Positions 56,721 to 64,000 of a DNA stretch of 64,000 nt are shown in pieces (within the stretch, counting starts at the first letter, position 1; each line of letters begins with the position of its first letter). The notes below the pieces were generated by a model. The model had not been told where the DNA came from. It saw nothing but the letters and a program-made list of their open reading frames with translations, and ran no database searches. The stretch is from a virus. Where the stretch lies: positions 1 to 64,000 of the IMG/VR virus record IMGVR_UViG_3300042371_001386; one strand, written 5' to 3'. The translations under genes and the position numbers were made by a program.

Positions 56721-56939
56721 TCAACTCGGTGGTACTAAGTTCTGTAACTGTAAGCCAAAAGCCATAATAGCTGGATTAGTAGATTTGCAAGCCACAATAA
56801 AATCCCCAATGTCTAAAGCCAGATTAAGATCTAAATCGACATCAACACGATGCTTAATGGAAAATGATGGATCTTTAGGCTTATTTCTATTGTCTTCAAA
56901 ATCATTATTTTTTTTGGATCTAGGGTTAAATTCATTCAT
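56721..56939 (-). CDS. Small protein of unknown function
   Basis: This 72-residue protein overlaps the upstream gene by 8 bp. It is polar and disordered at the start (MNEFNPRSKKNNDFEDNRNK), then has IKHRVDVDLDLNLALDIGDF, an acidic beta strand, and a hydrophobic end (NPAIMAFGLQLQNLVPPS). Function unknown. Confidence 0.45.
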   Translation of the reverse strand: MNEFNPRSKKNNDFEDNRNKPKDPSFSIKHRVDVDLDLNLALDIGDFIVACKSTNPAIMAFGLQLQNLVPPS

Positions 56940-57255
56940 AGTTCAGACCTTTCACTGTTACATATAAAAAATCAATATTAGGAAGTTTATCCTGCAACTC
57001 TACAGGAAGTTTTATAACATTAGATTCAGTAGCATACAATATGAAATTATCATTTTTGGAAATAAGCTTAATGAACATATCGTAATTAGGAATTTTTCCC
57101 GATGATATCACTAATGAAATACCATCATTGCACACTTCCTTTGAATGTTCAATAAATATTTTAAAAATTTCAGAATCAAGTTGGATATTCCACTCAGGAA
57201 ATATCCAACTATCATTCTTTCTGATGATTGGAACCACAGCTAAACTATTACTCAT
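56932..57255 (-). CDS. Protein of unknown function, DUF6717-like pattern
   Basis: This 107-residue protein overlaps the sigma-like gene by 8 bp. SWIFPEWNIQLDSEIFKIF, GISLVISSGKIPNYDMFIKL and FLYVTVKGLNYE follow the same W.F / LLxS / LYVxVKG order as the 54488 protein, so both may belong to one family. The resemblance is by pattern only. It directly follows the sigma-like gene and may be a regulator or unrelated cargo. Confidence 0.45.
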   Translation of the reverse strand: MSNSLAVVPIIRKNDSWIFPEWNIQLDSEIFKIFIEHSKEVCNDGISLVISSGKIPNYDMFIKLISKNDNFILYATESNVIKLPVELQDKLPNIDFLYVTVKGLNYE

Positions 57256-58192
57256 TTAAACTCCAATGTTTTTTTATTACACTTACAGCCGTTTTAAACG
57301 CATGTGTAATGGTCATTTTTGAGTAAGGTCTTTTGGTAGAAGGATTAACCAATGATCTTGCAAGTTCTGACTTCCATCCATGCTTACCATTAAGGGAAGC
57401 GATGATACATTTACGCTCTAAATCTGATAGTGGCAAATTATCGATTTCAGAAACATTAAATGTAACTTCCGATTCATTTTGCCTTGCAACCGGATCAAAC
57501 CTTAGACCATCAGAATCATACAAGCTCTCAACCACACACTTTGTGATATGACTATTTACATTTCTTCTTTGTTTGGAGTTAAGTTTTAAATCCTCAAAAA
57601 CATCTTCTCTCGTTTTATTTGGATTTTGAAGCATATTTTGTTCAACTATATTCTTAAGCACATAATGCCTAGAAGGAGAAACTATAAGACGATTCTTATT
57701 GATATGGTGCGATCTATATCTTGAAGCAACCCTACGCAAAAATGAAGTTATTTCTTTAGTTTCATCCGTAAAGTAATAAAGAGCAAAGATGGACTTTAGA
57801 AACAATTCTTGCATGATATCTGCATCGCCATATGACCATTTGTACAGCAAAGGAATATGTCCTTCAATAACTGCAACTTCGATAGTCTTATTTCCTAATT
57901 CTGAGAATATTACCTTTTTAGGAATTAAGATTGTTTTGCGATCATTTTCAAATTCTGCAATTAAATTTTCTGGAATTTTATCAGTGTTTGGCTTATCGCT
58001 TAGTACTGACCATCTGAAAGCTACTTTTTCCTTACGAGGATAAAAAGATGACCATTTTTTCATTAATTCTGAGCTTTTCTTTATCTTTTCTTTTATGAAA
58101 GACTTATTTTCCTCAGAAAGAATATTATATTTGTAACTCATTGCTGCTTCAACCAACCTTTCTTGTTGTGATTGTTTACCGACTACAAACAT
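57248..58192 (-). CDS. Sigma-70-like transcription factor (candidate late sigma)
   Basis: This 314-residue protein has YKWSYGDADIMQELFLKSIF, ALYYFTDE and FLRRVASRYRSHHIN, resembling sigma region 2 (core binding and -10 recognition: GDxxDLxQExxL...F...YxxRxIR), then VSPSRHYVLKN. The C-terminal LPLSDLERKCIIASLNGKHG with SKMTITHAFKTAVSVIKKHW resembles region 4. Like T4 gp55 it may direct host RNA polymerase to AT-rich -10 elements such as those before the tagged genes (inference). It heads the coupled operon running to 54488. No Shine-Dalgarno is visible at the start. Confidence 0.5.
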   Translation of the reverse strand: MFVVGKQSQQERLVEAAMSYKYNILSEENKSFIKEKIKKSSELMKKWSSFYPRKEKVAFRWSVLSDKPNTDKIPENLIAEFENDRKTILIPKKVIFSELGNKTIEVAVIEGHIPLLYKWSYGDADIMQELFLKSIFALYYFTDETKEITSFLRRVASRYRSHHINKNRLIVSPSRHYVLKNIVEQNMLQNPNKTREDVFEDLKLNSKQRRNVNSHITKCVVESLYDSDGLRFDPVARQNESEVTFNVSEIDNLPLSDLERKCIIASLNGKHGWKSELARSLVNPSTKRPYSKMTITHAFKTAVSVIKKHWSLNE

Positions 58193-58337
58193 AAGGTAAA
58201 AAGATTTGTCCGAAACTCAACCTGATCTTTTACCCTTACATATAGTTGTTCGTTGTTGCTGCCAATTTATTTCAAGAAATTTATCCTAATGATAAAAATT
58301 TTTGACAAATTGATTTTAAAAACTTATAAATAAAGCC
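58193..58337. other. Divergent intergenic region
   Basis: These 145 bp lie between the sigma-like gene and the HAD gene. They hold the promoter at 58302-58330 and, on the other side, no recognisable consensus for the sigma-like gene. No hairpin or frame is supported. Confidence 0.5.
58302..58330 (+). promoter_or_regulatory. Near-perfect sigma-70 promoter with TATAAATA -10
   Basis: TTGACA (58302-58307), a 17-bp spacer and TATAAA (58325-58330) form an almost ideal sigma-70 promoter. The -10 reads on as TATAAATA, identical to the T4 late consensus. ATG 58338 lies only seven bases downstream, so the message would be leaderless or nearly so. Confidence 0.8.
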
Positions 58338-58742
58338 ATGAACATTATTCATTTTTTTGAGTGGGAACAGCCAGATATAATAAGCTTTGACTTTGACGAT
58401 ACTTTATGCTTAAAATATGGCGTTCCAAATGAAGAAATTGTTAAAATTCTCAAAAATTACCATCGTGAAGGCTGTACATGCATAATAGTAACCGCAAGGA
58501 ATCATGAGCATGAATCAGAGGAATGGTGGCAAGAAAATCAACCAAATCGTACTACTATAATTAAATTCTTAAAAAAACATCAAATACCAATTGAGAAAAT
58601 ATTTTTCACCAACCATGAGCCAAAAGGCCCAATTTTAAAAAAATTAAATGTAAAATTGCATTATGACGATAAAGATGAAGAATTAGAAAGTGCCAAAGAT
58701 CACGGCATAAAAACTATAAAAGTGGAATATAAGGAAGTTTAA
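58338..58742 (+). CDS. HAD-like phosphatase
   Basis: This 134-residue protein has DIISFDFDDTLCLKYG (nucleophile DxDDT motif I), CIIVTARNHEHE (motif II Thr) and IFFTNHEPKGPILKKL followed by LHYDDKDEELESAKDHG (motifs III/IV). This is a compact HAD hydrolase like the phage and bacterial 5'-nucleotidase/kinase-phosphatase relatives. It is controlled by the strong promoter 7 bp upstream and its stop overlaps the next start by one base (TAATG). Substrate unknown. Confidence 0.75.
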   Translation: MNIIHFFEWEQPDIISFDFDDTLCLKYGVPNEEIVKILKNYHREGCTCIIVTARNHEHESEEWWQENQPNRTTIIKFLKKHQIPIEKIFFTNHEPKGPILKKLNVKLHYDDKDEELESAKDHGIKTIKVEYKEV

Positions 58743-59431
58743 TGGAAAGAGTAAGTTTAATTGAAGGCCAAATACCAGTAGTTATTTTTGCTCCTCATGG
58801 ATTTCAAGGCAATGATGAAAACACTGCAATTATCGCAGAAAACATTGCGAGGCAAATATCTGCATTTGCGGTCATAAACAAAGGATGGGAAAGAGCAGAC
58901 ACAGTTGACTGCATCAGAGATAAAGCTGATTGTAACAATGTTGATCATTGCCACACAGAAGTTGTTGATGAAGAAATACTAGAACCTATGCTTAAATTTA
59001 CAAAAAAAGCAAAAGCCCTTGGTGATACAGTTTTTCTTTATAACATTCATGGAATGAGCAATAAGCATAGAAGTAAAATAAATGATAAGATCGATATGGT
59101 CATTGGCTATGGAGAGGGCAATCCAGCAAGCTACAGTATGGATATTTGGAGAAAAGATTTCTTTATGCATAGACTTTTAAGTTTTGGAATTAATGCATAC
59201 GAAGGCAAATCTGGAGGTCCTTTTAGTGGATGGTCAAGGAACAATATGAATCAATTATTTCGCAAATGGAATTTTGACAATAGCGTACAGGCATTACAAT
59301 TAGAAATAGCACATGAATTAAGATCAGATAAAGAAATGTGCATGTTATTTAGTGATTACTTGGCTACTTGCATTAGTGATCTTATTGGTGTGACTGATTT
59401 CGTACCAGATAAAAAATATAAAAGCTATTGA
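58742..59431 (+). CDS. N-formylglutamate amidohydrolase-like zinc hydrolase
   Basis: This 229-residue protein has VVIFAPHGFQGNDENTAIIA, INKGWERADTVDCIRDKADC and NNVDHCHTEVV, then LYNIHGMSNKHR. His, Asp and Glu occur in positions usual for the FGase-like hydrolases (PHxxxxND...H). A C-terminal LQLEIAHELR completes the pattern. It could cleave a carbamoyl- or formyl-type amide. The assignment is by layout and not certain. It is co-translated with the HAD gene. Confidence 0.45.
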   Translation: MERVSLIEGQIPVVIFAPHGFQGNDENTAIIAENIARQISAFAVINKGWERADTVDCIRDKADCNNVDHCHTEVVDEEILEPMLKFTKKAKALGDTVFLYNIHGMSNKHRSKINDKIDMVIGYGEGNPASYSMDIWRKDFFMHRLLSFGINAYEGKSGGPFSGWSRNNMNQLFRKWNFDNSVQALQLEIAHELRSDKEMCMLFSDYLATCISDLIGVTDFVPDKKYKSY

Positions 59432-59901
59432 TTTTTAATATTTCGATCAATGAAAGACTGATCTTCTGGATTTACAGTTATATTTTCTGGCTTTCTATTC
59501 AAAGACCAATCGTGATTTAAGAAAATGAAGTTTTTTTCTTGGTTGTTTTTTTCTATTATGGAAAAATTTTCATTAAAGCCTATTCCCAAGTTGTTTATTC
59601 TTTGAGAATTTTTTTTCAATTCTGCTTCGATATTTATAATTCTGCCAGTGATAGATTCATCTTTATTTACAATTGTACCAGTGACAGATTCATCTCCAAT
59701 TGGTTTTTTGTTACTTTTAATTTTAAAATGTTCAACAATAAAATATCTAAATTTTTCATTTTTTTTAAAGAGAAGTCCAATTGACATAAAAGAAAGTGCA
59801 ATAATTACAAAGTATAAAAAAAAATTACTTTTTTTCTTTACGATAATTTTTTTTGATTTATTTAATATTTCATTTTCAAGTTCTTTTTCCCATGATTCCA
59901 T
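59425..59901 (-). CDS. Single-pass membrane protein
   Basis: This 158-residue protein has a basic N terminus (ELENEILNKSKKIIVKKK), a transmembrane segment (FFLYFVIIALSFMSIGLLF) and a polar outer part that includes two near repeats, DESVTGTIVNKDESITGRI. It ends with a QSFIDRNIKN tail and overlaps the convergent amidohydrolase-like gene by 7 bp. Function unknown. Confidence 0.5.
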   Translation of the reverse strand: MESWEKELENEILNKSKKIIVKKKSNFFLYFVIIALSFMSIGLLFKKNEKFRYFIVEHFKIKSNKKPIGDESVTGTIVNKDESITGRIINIEAELKKNSQRINNLGIGFNENFSIIEKNNQEKNFIFLNHDWSLNRKPENITVNPEDQSFIDRNIKNQ

Positions 59902-59913
59902 ATATCCCCCAAA

Positions 59914-60828
59914 TTATTTGTGCCTTAATAGGCTTTTATGTATAGATATGACCATATTGTTATAAATTTGACATTCATATTTTTTCTTATAAGAGAAAAG
60001 AGGCTCTAAATAAATTCCTCTTCTTATATTTCCAATATAATGTAGATTTTTTTTTGGACTATCATACATTGAAATTGCAATATATTTTTCTTTATCTTTA
60101 TACACTGATAAATCACATCTTGTTTTGATGGCATCTTTGGATAAGCTTTTTATGTAATTTTGAGATTGATATTCTTGTGTGTTGATTTTGGTAGAAAGTT
60201 TCATTTTTTCTGCGTCTATGAGATTATGCAATACCTTTTTATCTCCGTATTTATTTTTTTCATAAATTTTTCTTATGTTGTGCAAATTTTCAATTGAAAT
60301 ATTTGAATGTCCTTTTAATCCATTGCATATTGAACACATAGTTTGATAATTTGAATGTCTATCTGTTCCTCCCACACACTTAGGTGTAATGTGATCTTTA
60401 GTCAAGAGGACAAGGCCATCTTGACTTTTAGCATAAAGATTAAAATGAGGAGTAACATCATTCAAGTTTTTTTCTAATATGACCTTTGTGCCTTCAATGC
60501 CACAACAAACACATTTATTGTTTTCTCTAAATAGAAAGTATCTCTGCGAGTTCATCTTTACAATGTACTCTTTACCTTGAAATGAAACTTTAAAATTATT
60601 GTTTGTTTTTTTTAATTTATCTAATATAAAAGACCAAGAATATTCCTTGATCCTTTGAATTTCTATATTATTTTTTAATTCTTCGACTTTTATTTCTAAA
60701 TCAATATTTGGAAAATGCAAATCACGAATGGCATTGGTTAATTCATCAAATGCTTTTTGTTGAACAAATTCTTTAGATTCACCGCTTTTTATTGTCCATT
60801 TTATACTCGCCTTAATTTCATATTTCAT
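59914..60828 (-). CDS. HNH endonuclease with N-terminal domain
   Basis: This 304-residue protein has a central HNH motif: KCVCCGIEGTKV, LLTKDHITPKCVGGTDRHSN, YQTMCSICNGLKGH. It has two CxxC pairs, the DHI catalytic His, and the Asn/His pair NYQ...CN. The first 100 residues are alpha/beta and unique. It could be a homing nuclease, or a restriction-type nuclease like other phage HNH proteins. It overlaps the small gene at 60825 by 4 bp (ATGA), giving coupled translation. Confidence 0.8.
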   Translation of the reverse strand: MKYEIKASIKWTIKSGESKEFVQQKAFDELTNAIRDLHFPNIDLEIKVEELKNNIEIQRIKEYSWSFILDKLKKTNNNFKVSFQGKEYIVKMNSQRYFLFRENNKCVCCGIEGTKVILEKNLNDVTPHFNLYAKSQDGLVLLTKDHITPKCVGGTDRHSNYQTMCSICNGLKGHSNISIENLHNIRKIYEKNKYGDKKVLHNLIDAEKMKLSTKINTQEYQSQNYIKSLSKDAIKTRCDLSVYKDKEKYIAISMYDSPKKNLHYIGNIRRGIYLEPLFSYKKKYECQIYNNMVISIHKSLLRHK

Positions 60829-61082
60829 TGAAACTCTTCATTCATATGATCTGCTTCGGCCTGACTGTATAAAAGCTCATAGACCATAAGACCACAATAG
60901 GCTGTAATCAATTTGTTTTTATTTATTTTAGAAAACGACCTAATCCATGTGCTTATAATTGGATTTACTTCTTCTATTTCTTTAAGTTTATTTTCAATAT
61001 ACAAAACATCATCAGCGTTTTGCAAATTTCCAATTAATGAAAATGTCGTTTCCTTTTTCACCACAGGCAAATACTTTTCCAT
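60825..61082 (-). CDS. Small protein of unknown function
   Basis: This 85-residue protein is mostly helical: LIGNLQNADDVLYIENKLKE, then EVNPIISTWIRSFSKINKNK, and a hydrophobic end AYCGLMVYELLYSQAEADHM. It overlaps the HNH gene start, so it may regulate or accompany it. No motif is recognised. Confidence 0.5.
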   Translation of the reverse strand: MEKYLPVVKKETTFSLIGNLQNADDVLYIENKLKEIEEVNPIISTWIRSFSKINKNKLITAYCGLMVYELLYSQAEADHMNEEFQ

Positions 61083-61090
61083 TATCTTCC

Positions 61091-61975
61091 TTAAGGCAAT
61101 ATCTGAAGTACATAATCATTAAACACTTGTGCCATCTGGTGTTCTGGGAATGCTTTGCTGTAGTCATCCCTAGTTATTCTTGATGACACCAATTTGTTGT
61201 CTTTGAAGAAATCTTCAACTAGAGTTTTAACACCATCTTGACTAACGACCTTAAACCTAGCACCATCAAACCATTTATTGTTTTCGTTAATTGGAAAATA
61301 AGTCTTCTGTTTTATATCACCAATAAGACCAAGCTCCGTCAACTCTTCATCTGTAAAAACTAATTGAACATAAGCTTTATTTAACTTTCTGTACAAATGA
61401 GTTCCATGCCTTGATGAAAAAGGATGGCAACGAACAAATATTTTTGAATTATCATCAACGATTTGACGAATTTTATTTAAAACTTCAACTGGGTTTTCGG
61501 TATGATCTAAAACATCATAAAGCAAAACAAAATCGTAAGGAGCATTTTTTTTAATTTTTTCAAAGTCACTTGTCAATAAAAAGCTTTCTTTTTTTTCTTC
61601 CCAATTTAAATTGCCACTTTTCAAAATATCATAACCATGAGACTTAGTCGCCCCAGATGTAGAGGCATTAAGTGCAACATGTCCTTCGCCACATCCAAAA
61701 TCCAAAAAGCTTTTATCTCTTAAATCCTGACTTAAATAAGAAATAATACCTTCGGCCCTATCAATTTTATCTTGTTCGTTCTCTTCACATATTAAAAAAT
61801 CAGGGGCAGCTTGAGGCCATTCTTCTGACATAAGAAGTGATTTCAAAACATCAAAATCAGATTTTTTTTCTATTTCCGAGATATTTTCTATTTTTTGATC
61901 ATTAGAAATTAAAGCAAGTTTTTTAAGTTGTGTCAGAATATCTTCAAAATTCTGAATAATTTTATCTAAGCTCAT
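61091..61975 (-). CDS. Class I SAM methyltransferase
   Basis: From ATG 61975 (MSLDKIIQNFEDILTQLKKL), with AAAGG 10-12 bases upstream, the protein has 294 residues. It has DKSFLDFGCGEGHVALNAS (motif I), GYDILKSGN, YDFVLLYDVLDHTENPVEVL and FVRCHPFSSRHGTHLYRKLN. Motif I is followed by the typical acidic loop. The N-terminal ~80 residues are coiled-coil helix. An alternative start is 61984. The target is unknown; with the GT9 and other transferases it may modify a glycan. Confidence 0.8.
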   Translation of the reverse strand: MSLDKIIQNFEDILTQLKKLALISNDQKIENISEIEKKSDFDVLKSLLMSEEWPQAAPDFLICEENEQDKIDRAEGIISYLSQDLRDKSFLDFGCGEGHVALNASTSGATKSHGYDILKSGNLNWEEKKESFLLTSDFEKIKKNAPYDFVLLYDVLDHTENPVEVLNKIRQIVDDNSKIFVRCHPFSSRHGTHLYRKLNKAYVQLVFTDEELTELGLIGDIKQKTYFPINENNKWFDGARFKVVSQDGVKTLVEDFFKDNKLVSSRITRDDYSKAFPEHQMAQVFNDYVLQILP

Positions 61976-62049
61976 GAAATCCATCCTTTATAAAAGCCTA
62001 CCTATTCTATAATAGAAATTATAAAACAAAATTTAAAAAAATTTCAACC

Positions 62050-62796
62050 TTAAAGTGATTGTAATTTTTGTTCTAGGCTTTTTTTCGAATGCATTTTAAA
62101 TGTTGGATACATGTAGCTAAAAGAATTTTTAACATTATTGAAAAAATCATCATATTTAGCCTGAATTATAATATCGCCATCTACTTTAAGAGTTCCGGCC
62201 AAATGAGACATTCCACTATCTATTCCAAAAAAACCAGAAGATTCCATTAGTTTTTTTGATAGATTGATCAAATCAGAAAAAAAACACTCACGGTCTTTTA
62301 TATAAGTTTTTGTTTCTGTTCCACCTATGCATATTGATTTTTTCTTCTCAAATGCCCTAAAAGCATTTCTTACATCATTATTCGTAAAACTTTTTCTAGC
62401 TTCTACTGATCTACACAAAAAATGAAAACATAAAAAGTCTTTTTTTTCTTTAACGCCATGAAATGTGTCAGGTAAGATAAATTTTTTCAATTTAATTTTT
62501 TTAAGCGTACTAAGTCCAAAGCATATATTCAAATAAGAATAAGGAAGATAATTTTCAAAAGAAACAGTATTAAATTCAGGTTTCCAAGGATGGAAATAAT
62601 TACTCAAATAAATGTGACCATTATAATTAAATATTTTAAAAAGCTGAGAATAAATTTCAGGACTTTCTCCCAAAATTCCTATCTTTATGCCTTCTTGTAT
62701 AGCCAAATTATACAAAATATTAAAACTTGTAATTATATCACCAAGATGCATAAACCGCAAATATACTTTACCATCATTTCGTTTCAATTTTATCAT
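62050..62796 (-). CDS. GT9-like (heptosyltransferase-type) glycosyltransferase
   Basis: This 248-residue protein has YLRFMHLGDIITSFNIL (the HLGD motif of GT9/GT-B enzymes), ESPEIYSQLFKIF, a KSICIGGTETK sugar-nucleotide element and ESSGFFGIDSGMSHLAGTL, the DSGMSHLA motif of ADP-heptose-type transferases. It is shorter than bacterial heptosyltransferases (~330) and lacks part of the N domain. It overlaps the upstream gene start (ATGA), so both are co-translated. The sugar is unknown. Confidence 0.65.
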   Translation of the reverse strand: MIKLKRNDGKVYLRFMHLGDIITSFNILYNLAIQEGIKIGILGESPEIYSQLFKIFNYNGHIYLSNYFHPWKPEFNTVSFENYLPYSYLNICFGLSTLKKIKLKKFILPDTFHGVKEKKDFLCFHFLCRSVEARKSFTNNDVRNAFRAFEKKKSICIGGTETKTYIKDRECFFSDLINLSKKLMESSGFFGIDSGMSHLAGTLKVDGDIIIQAKYDDFFNNVKNSFSYMYPTFKMHSKKSLEQKLQSL

Positions 62797-63230
62797 GGCT
62801 GTGAATTAAAATTTATTTTTCTTAAAATATTTTTTTGCTTGTCTCTTTGTTTGAGATAGTAACTTATTCCCTTTTTTATTTGATTTTCCTTAGATTCTCT
62901 CACATCTCCAAAAATTGCATAATTCTCCATTTTTATAAGCTTGGCCATATTATCTTCCCCGCCAAACAAACTAAGCTCTCTAATTCTAATATCCACCTCT
63001 TCACTTGCTTTTTTTTGAATTTCTTCCTCAGTCATAACAACAAGATCGACATCAATAGGCAAAGAAACCTTTCTGATATTTTCCCACATCCATACAGGAA
63101 TAATGACCACATGATTAGTGTCATTTTTCAAAACCTCGACTTCTTCAAGTTGCAAATAGATATTATCAGCATCAAAGCACTGCTTGTATACTTTGTATCC
63201 TTCTCCAGAAGACAAATTTATCTTAGTCAT
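62793..63230 (-). CDS. Protein of unknown function
   Basis: This 145-residue protein has INLSSGEGYKVYKQCFDADN, IPVWMWENIRKVSLPIDVDL and a helical C-terminal half with EEEIQKKASEEVDIRIREL. It lies upstream of and overlaps the GT9 gene by 4 bp, so a role in the same pathway is possible. The 109 bp to the divergent HNH gene have no frame. Confidence 0.5.
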   Translation of the reverse strand: MTKINLSSGEGYKVYKQCFDADNIYLQLEEVEVLKNDTNHVVIIPVWMWENIRKVSLPIDVDLVVMTEEEIQKKASEEVDIRIRELSLFGGEDNMAKLIKMENYAIFGDVRESKENQIKKGISYYLKQRDKQKNILRKINFNSQP

Positions 63231-63339
63231 GAAAATTCTCCTACAGACAAATTATAAGAGAAAATAATAACAATAAAAATATTTGTTTTTATTTTTATGG
63301 AATCTTAAAATTAAACAAATAACTTTTTGGTGAAATATA

Positions 63340-63930
63340 ATGCCATACAAAGATAAAGAAGATTATAAAAAGTATCAAAAAAAATATCATAAAGATTGGT
63401 ATGATATGAACAAGGAAAATAGAAAAAAACAAATAAAAAAAAGAAAAGTTGAAATCTACAAAGAAGTGGCCAATTTTAAATCAACCAATAAATGCAAGAT
63501 ATGCAAAGAATCAAATCCAGTCGCACTAGATTTTCATCACCTGTCTGATAAAAAATTTGGAATTCGTGCTGGTATCTCTTCTGGATATAACCTAAAAAAA
63601 ATAGTGGATGAGATGTCCAAATGTATAGTTTTGTGTGCGAATTGTCACAGGAAAGAACATCACGACAAAAAGGAAAATAAAACCATAAACAATCGTGAAA
63701 AAATAAACAATTTCAAATCAATCAATAAATGCAAGATATGCAAAGAATCAAATCCAGTCGCACTAGATTTTCATCACCTGTCTGATAAAAAATTTGAAAT
63801 AAGCAAAGTATCAAGCTCCAGATGTAGTCTTGAACATATAATGAATGAAATATCAAAATGTATATTGCTATGTGCGAATTGTCATAGAAAAGAACATTAT
63901 GGCGAAAAATCAGAATCATCCCACTCGTAA
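63340..63930 (+). CDS. Duplicated HNH-type zinc protein
   Basis: This 196-residue protein has a basic N terminus (MPYKDKEDYKKYQKKYHKDW) and two near-identical halves, each with KCKICKESNPVALDFHHLSD and CANCHRKEH (residues ~48-110 and ~125-186). Each half has the CxxC...HH...CxxC(H) pattern of an HNH nuclease. The DNA of the two halves is almost identical in places, so the duplication is recent. It may be a homing nuclease. It converges with the partial gene at the edge (34-bp overlap). Confidence 0.7.
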   Translation: MPYKDKEDYKKYQKKYHKDWYDMNKENRKKQIKKRKVEIYKEVANFKSTNKCKICKESNPVALDFHHLSDKKFGIRAGISSGYNLKKIVDEMSKCIVLCANCHRKEHHDKKENKTINNREKINNFKSINKCKICKESNPVALDFHHLSDKKFEISKVSSSRCSLEHIMNEISKCILLCANCHRKEHYGEKSESSHS

Positions 63931-64000
63931 GGAATAATCTTCCATGTGTCTAGAATTGTATAATCTGCTTTTAAATCCATTTCTGGATGCAACTGCCAAC
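63897..64000 (-). CDS. Partial CDS at the window edge
   Basis: The minus-strand frame ending at TAA 63897-63899 reads WQLHPEMDLKADYTILDTW, then KIIPYEWDDSDFSP and stop; the rest lies outside the window. The open frame and the typical gene-end overlap with the convergent HNH gene suggest that it is real. No function can be assigned from 34 residues. Confidence 0.5.
   Translation of the reverse strand, partial: WQLHPEMDLKADYTILDTWKIIPYEWDDSDFSP

Noticed and set aside
58338-58742. HAD protein start MNIIHFFEWEQPD as a leader
   Set aside because: It lacks the M[KN][ST]F/FK pattern; the acidic residue is part of the enzyme's first strand region.
1-64000. tRNA genes
   Set aside because: No cloverleaf with a credible acceptor stem and TTCGANNC-type loop was noticed on either strand; a dedicated scan could change this.

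Overview
The window looks like part of a large, AT-rich (roughly 30% GC by eye), T4-like tailed-phage genome. The main evidence is about 27 otherwise unrelated proteins that begin with variants of one 10-12 residue leader, such as MKSFYQYINE, MKTFSQYIEH, MNFKEWLISE and MKFKQWLFSE. This leader resembles the N-terminal capsid-targeting sequence of the T4 internal head proteins (MKTYQEFIAE type). It usually ends in an (L/I)xE tripeptide, the kind of site cut by the T4 prohead protease gp21. A sigma-like factor, T4-late-like AT-rich -10 elements, HNH and Vsr-like nucleases, an SF2 helicase and several common phage hypothetical proteins fit the same picture. No tRNA, rRNA, CRISPR array, capsid, tail or terminase gene was seen. 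The host cannot be named; a lipid-A-type phosphoesterase and sugar genes suggest a Gram-negative bacterium.

Layout. 1-3471: short tandem repeats, a PD-(D/E)XK-like protein, a 51-residue single-repeat protein and a 9-repeat protein ending in a Vsr/EDxHD-like nuclease. 3520-6325: glycosyltransferase, LpxH-like phosphoesterase, a tagged 2H phosphoesterase, a gene remnant and a sulfotransferase-like gene. 6369-20984: an array of tagged, repeat-rich effector-like genes. Four carry an ADP-ribosyltransferase-like domain and two a different N-terminal domain, all joined to the same roughly 29-residue helical repeats. Tagged Nudix and GNAT-like genes and a serine recombinase lie among them. 21057-31801: more tagged genes, including a CCA-adding-type nucleotidyltransferase, a papain-like protein and a degenerate 2H protein, plus an Fe-S carrier and a secreted Gly-rich repeat protein. 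31810-39316: HNH nuclease, GH130-like propeller, methyltransferases, GT2, a PaaK-like adenylating enzyme and a sulfotransferase-like protein, which read as a glycan or small-molecule modification block. 39319-43714: tagged genes again (C39 peptidase and hydrophobic Gly/Ala-rich proteins). 43800-50000: small phage proteins, a helicase with HA repeats, membrane proteins, a BCS1-like AAA ATPase and a GNA1-like acetyltransferase. 50058-54517: GT4, tagged paralogs, a PD-(D/E)XK nuclease and a CAP-domain lipoprotein that seems to start at ATT. 54488-58192: a tightly coupled minus-strand operon led by the sigma-like gene. 58338-64000: HAD phosphatase, amidohydrolase-like gene, HNH nucleases, methyltransferase, GT9 and a partial gene at the edge.

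How it may work together (inference). During head assembly the tag would send each cargo into the prohead, the prohead protease would trim the tag, and the cargo would be injected with the DNA. The cargo list reads like a ready-made early-infection kit: ADP-ribosyltransferase-like effectors, nucleotide and RNA-processing enzymes, cysteine peptidases and membrane-active proteins. The array shows paralogy, domain swapping, remnants and recombination junctions, as expected for fast-evolving host-interaction genes. The most novel elements are this large shared-tag repertoire, a possible second tag (MSxYxNQ..WW), tags embedded inside longer proteins, and the modular repeat-nuclease protein.
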